A stretch of DNA of 64,000 nucleotides from Clostridia bacterium. GTDB lineage: Bacteria > Bacillota > Clostridia > Christensenellales > Aristaeellaceae. Below the pieces are notes generated by a model. It saw only the letters and a list, made by a program, of their open reading frames with translations, was not told the DNA's origin and did not search any database. Below, one piece after another: positions 61,974 through 64,000 of this stretch. Where the stretch lies: positions 46,610 through 110,609 of the forward strand of contig JAFXVR010000065.1 of the NCBI GenBank assembly GCA_017534885.1, read 5' to 3'. Both the position numbers and the translations under genes were made by a program. Numbering within the stretch: the stretch's first letter is position 1; each line of letters begins with the position of its first letter.

Positions 61974-62858
61974 TCATGCAATCAGCTCCCGGATCGCCTG
62001 TGCGGAATCTCCGCTGATGACAATAGATCGTTCCCTGATTGCCTGGGGCACAGGGCCTTCTGTCAGATTCAGGCAGGCATAGGTCGCTTCCGGATTCTGA
62101 TATACCTGCTGCAAGAAATTGTATTTGATGATGCCCGGGGTATTGAAGCCTACGCCGATCTCCAGGAACACAACCCGCTTCTCCTGATGCGCAGTCAGCC
62201 AGGTCTCGTATTCCACCGCCGCTCTCTGCCAGCCATCGTCCTCCACAAACTTGTCATCGGAGCGCAGGTTCATCGTCAGCGGGCGACCGCAGTTGGGGCA
62301 CTTCGGCAGAAGCTCCATGGGCACCGCCATTGCCGCCCCCGCGCCTTCCGGCAGAAGCAGTTCATTGCGTTCCCCAATGCTGAATCCCTGCGAGAGCACC
62401 ATATCCCGCACTGCGGCCTCATTGTCCCAGGTCTTTTGGCAGCAGGGCTTGCTGCACTGGAACAGACCGTAATCCCCCTGGGTATAAAACAGCTGGGCTT
62501 TGTCAAAGCCAGCCTTCTGGAAGCAGTGATCCACATTGGTGGTCAGGACGAAATAATCCCGGCCTTGCACCAAATGGAACAGATCGGCATAAGCGCTTCC
62601 CGGCGCGTCCATATACCGGTTGGTCCAGATATACCGGCTCCAGTAGGCCCAGAATTACTCCGGGGCTTTGTAAGGATAGAACCCGCCGGAATACATATCG
62701 CGAAAGCCATATCTGCGGCTGAAGTCGCTGAAGTACCGGTCGAAGCGCTCTCCGGTGTAGATGAATCCGGCAGCGGTGGACAAACCGGCCCCGGCTCCGA
62801 TGATAACGGCGTCCGCCTGAACGATCCGTTTTTTGAGTTCCTGTGTTTTCTGGTCCAT
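61974..62858 (-). pseudogene. SirTM-like (class M) sirtuin interrupted by an in-frame stop
   Basis: The N-terminus starts at 62858 with GAGAGLSTAAGFIYTGERFD and ends at codon TAA at 62655-62657 after FYPYKAPE. The same frame resumes immediately (FWAYWSRYIW) and runs to 61974 through DYFVLTTNVDHCFQKAGF, QGDYGLFQCSKPC, a CPNCG zinc pair, and EIGVGFNTPGI. The catalytic position reads YTQGDYG, with Gln instead of His, as described for class M sirtuins that ADP-ribosylate lipoylated proteins. One base change from GAA would restore the protein, so it is a recent nonsense mutation or an error. Confidence 0.85.
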
Positions 62859-63010
62859 TCTGATGTCTCTCTGCAGCCCAATCTGCTGCCGTAGGCACTT
62901 CTGTTTTGTGGGGAATGCGGCGTCGCCTCATTCGGGCTGCCAAGATATCATAGACTTGGAAACGGATCACGTGTAGTAACACCAGAGGCAGATCGTGGAG
63001 AAAATGCAAT

Positions 63011-63652
63011 ATGCAGGATACTGTTGAAATACGCCCTTATCAATCAGAGCTTGTGTTCCTGAAAGCACATGCTGCTGTTTCGCTGGTTTTTCTGGTGATT
63101 GTGCTGGTAATTGACAGGATCATTGCACACGGTCTTCCTGTATTGATGATTGTTATTTCGCTTGTAAATCCCATAGTACAAATACTGATTCGGATGTCAA
63201 AAGGCCGCTTTCATGAACTGAGCCACGACTGGTTGTGGAAGACAGCGGAAATCACCACAACCAGTCGTGGCTCCAAGGTTGAAAGCGCCCTTTTGTCACC
63301 CTTACCAATACTGATTTTTGTATTCGTATCGAAAACGCATAATGTTCGCATTTGTCTCAGCCCTGATGGATGTATGATTGAAAATCAGAGAACCCTCGAT
63401 CAGCGTTCAATGGCCTGGGACGATGTTCGGTTTGTCTATAATACTTACAATGGGAAAGCGGAGTTTTTCATCCTCAGTGCATGTGAACTGGCTGCGTCGG
63501 AGCAAAGCCTCATCATGTTCAAATTTGATTTTGCGGGGGGCATGGGTACCAAGGAGTATATGATTCTACCATTGCGTGAACACCGCAAAGAGATTGATCG
63601 TTATTTGACGGCATATTGCAGTTGCACAAAGCTGCCTGTGCGGTCTTGGTAA
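63011..63652 (+). CDS. Hypothetical membrane protein containing a large palindrome
   Basis: 213 residues. Two N-terminal hydrophobic segments (AVSLVFLVIVLVIDRIIA and LPVLMIVISLVNPIVQILI) form a membrane hairpin. Then a soluble part with a PH-like look: RICLSPDGCMIENQRTLDQR, MAWDDVRFVYNTYNGKAEFF. No family named. The codons spanning residues 65-95 lie inside an inverted repeat, and the last dozen residues run into the remnant region, so the C-terminus may be altered. Base composition is more AT-rich than in the rest of the window, hinting at transfer. GGAG before the ATG. Confidence 0.6.
   Translation: MQDTVEIRPYQSELVFLKAHAAVSLVFLVIVLVIDRIIAHGLPVLMIVISLVNPIVQILIRMSKGRFHELSHDWLWKTAEITTTSRGSKVESALLSPLPILIFVFVSKTHNVRICLSPDGCMIENQRTLDQRSMAWDDVRFVYNTYNGKAEFFILSACELAASEQSLIMFKFDFAGGMGTKEYMILPLREHRKEIDRYLTAYCSCTKLPVRSW
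63220..63273. repeat. Perfect 19-bp inverted repeat within the membrane protein gene
   Basis: GAGCCACGACTGGTTGTGG (63220-63238) is exactly complementary to 63255-63273, with a 16-base loop. Similarity continues outward (CGCTTTCA with TGAAAGCG and CAAAAGG with CCTTTTG), making an imperfect stem over about 45 bp per arm. Confidence 0.85.
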
Positions 63653-63953
63653 AGAAGAGCCTGAATTTTGAATTTGATAGCTTTAATCGCGTCAAAGAAC
63701 TCCGGAAGCAATACGAGGCTGAGGGGAAGCTTGTTCAGCGCATCCTCCAGGTTGATATTAGCTTTGACTCCCAGAGCGGCGCCGGTCAGTTCCTGAACGG
63801 CGGTTCGTTCGATGGAAACACAAGCTGGAAGACTGTTGACGGCAATGTCAAATTGAAGGAATGATTCCAGTGTCAAAACCCCGCTGCATCCCTCGCATAA
63901 AGCCGACCCCTGTGGTATAATACCAGTATAGGAACACAGAGGGCGGTGATGGG
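63653..63953. other. Unassigned AT-richer stretch, probable remnants
   Basis: About 300 bases without a convincing gene. Overlapping open frames exist on both strands: an 82-codon frame rightward at 63616 and a 121-codon frame leftward at 63966. Neither has a recognisable domain or clear ribosome site. The leftward one (SLPACVSIERTAVQEL, LLPEFFDAIKAIKFKI) looks more protein-like and may be the decayed end of another gene. Confidence 0.4.
63916..63921 (+). promoter_or_regulatory. -10 element for the gene at the window end
   Basis: TATAAT, with no clear -35 (TCGCAT at the correct distance). Start near 63928, about 26 bases before the ATG at 63954. Confidence 0.45.
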
Positions 63954-64000
63954 ATGTTCCGGGCAAACGACGCGCAGCAGATGACGATGGACGACAGCTA
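63954..64000 (+). CDS. Start of an unidentified gene, cut by the window end
   Basis: Fifteen complete codons, MFRANDAQQMTMDDS, preceded by GAGGGCGGTGATGGG. An alternative ATG at 63949 stops after 11 codons. Short polar N-termini of this style occur in some transposases, including those of the IS1182 group, but 15 residues cannot decide. Confidence 0.35.
   Translation, partial: MFRANDAQQMTMDDS

Noticed and set aside
63601..63966. 121-codon leftward frame as a real gene
   Set aside because: No recognised domain, no ribosome site, overlap with the end of the 63011 gene and with the promoter at 63916; kept only as possible remnant.

Overview
The window looks like a chromosomal segment of a high-GC, carbohydrate-degrading anaerobic member of the Clostridia, probably a rumen or gut lineage near Christensenellales/Aristaeellaceae. 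That placement is inferred. It rests on the gene content (dgt-dnaG-rpoD, HPr kinase, TrmK, a proline T-box, an archaeal-type ProRS, LplB/YtcP sugar permeases, glgC-glgD-glgA), on near-consensus sigma-A promoters, and on frequent GTG/TTG starts behind strong Shine-Dalgarno sequences. Coding density is high and 4-base stop/start overlaps are common. No rRNA, tRNA or CRISPR array was seen.

Region by region. 1-1820: start of a leftward sugar ABC transporter operon (two permeases, the second cut by the window edge) behind a perfect consensus promoter. 1890-5011: leftward ychF, an ATP-grasp gene and a secreted papain-like candidate, closed by a clear terminator. 5093-14495: secreted DUF6273 protein and CE1-like esterase, a divergent GH127-like protein with a dihydrouridine synthase, then three consecutive secreted proteins of unknown function. 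14539-18893: glycogen synthesis operon with a structured leader. 18950-24377: palindromic element, tRNA methyltransferase, HI0933-type flavoprotein, tex, azlCD. 24465-30745: leftward recR-ybaB and DUF4097, rightward rluA, leftward pyruvyltransferase and GH3. 30903-43018: regulatory and information-processing block (Cof hydrolase, hprK, ROK kinase, dgt, dnaG, two tandem primary sigma factors, trmK, a second Cof hydrolase, plsC, metallophosphoesterase, rseC-like, trxA). 43030-45740: AlkZ-related gene, a 27-residue membrane peptide, and T-box-controlled proS. 45747-48024: ECF sigma factor with a large membrane-anchored partner. 48165-61960: a glycan locus with a GH13 lipoprotein, a GH53 galactanase, a complete sugar ABC importer lacking its ATPase, and a cytoplasmic set (GH129/DUF5696-like hydrolase, DUF5107-TPR protein, Gfo/Idh/MocA oxidoreductase, NahK-like kinase). 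61974-64000: eroded and more AT-rich, with a class-M-like sirtuin broken by an in-frame stop, a membrane protein containing a 19-bp perfect inverted repeat, unassigned remnants, and the start of another gene.

How the parts fit: extracellular GH13, GH53 and CE1 enzymes would release oligosaccharides, LplB/YtcP importers take them up using an ATPase encoded elsewhere, and cytoplasmic glycosidases plus ROK and NahK-like kinases feed sugar phosphates to glycolysis and to glycogen. HPr kinase implies Firmicutes-type catabolite control. The most interesting proposals are the GH129-like/NahK-like module as an intracellular GalNAc-glycoside pathway, the tandem primary sigma factors, the GH127-like protein apparently lacking its zinc-thiolate site, the three-gene secreted cluster with a Glu/Pro/Thr tail, and the large inverted repeat inside the gene at 63011.
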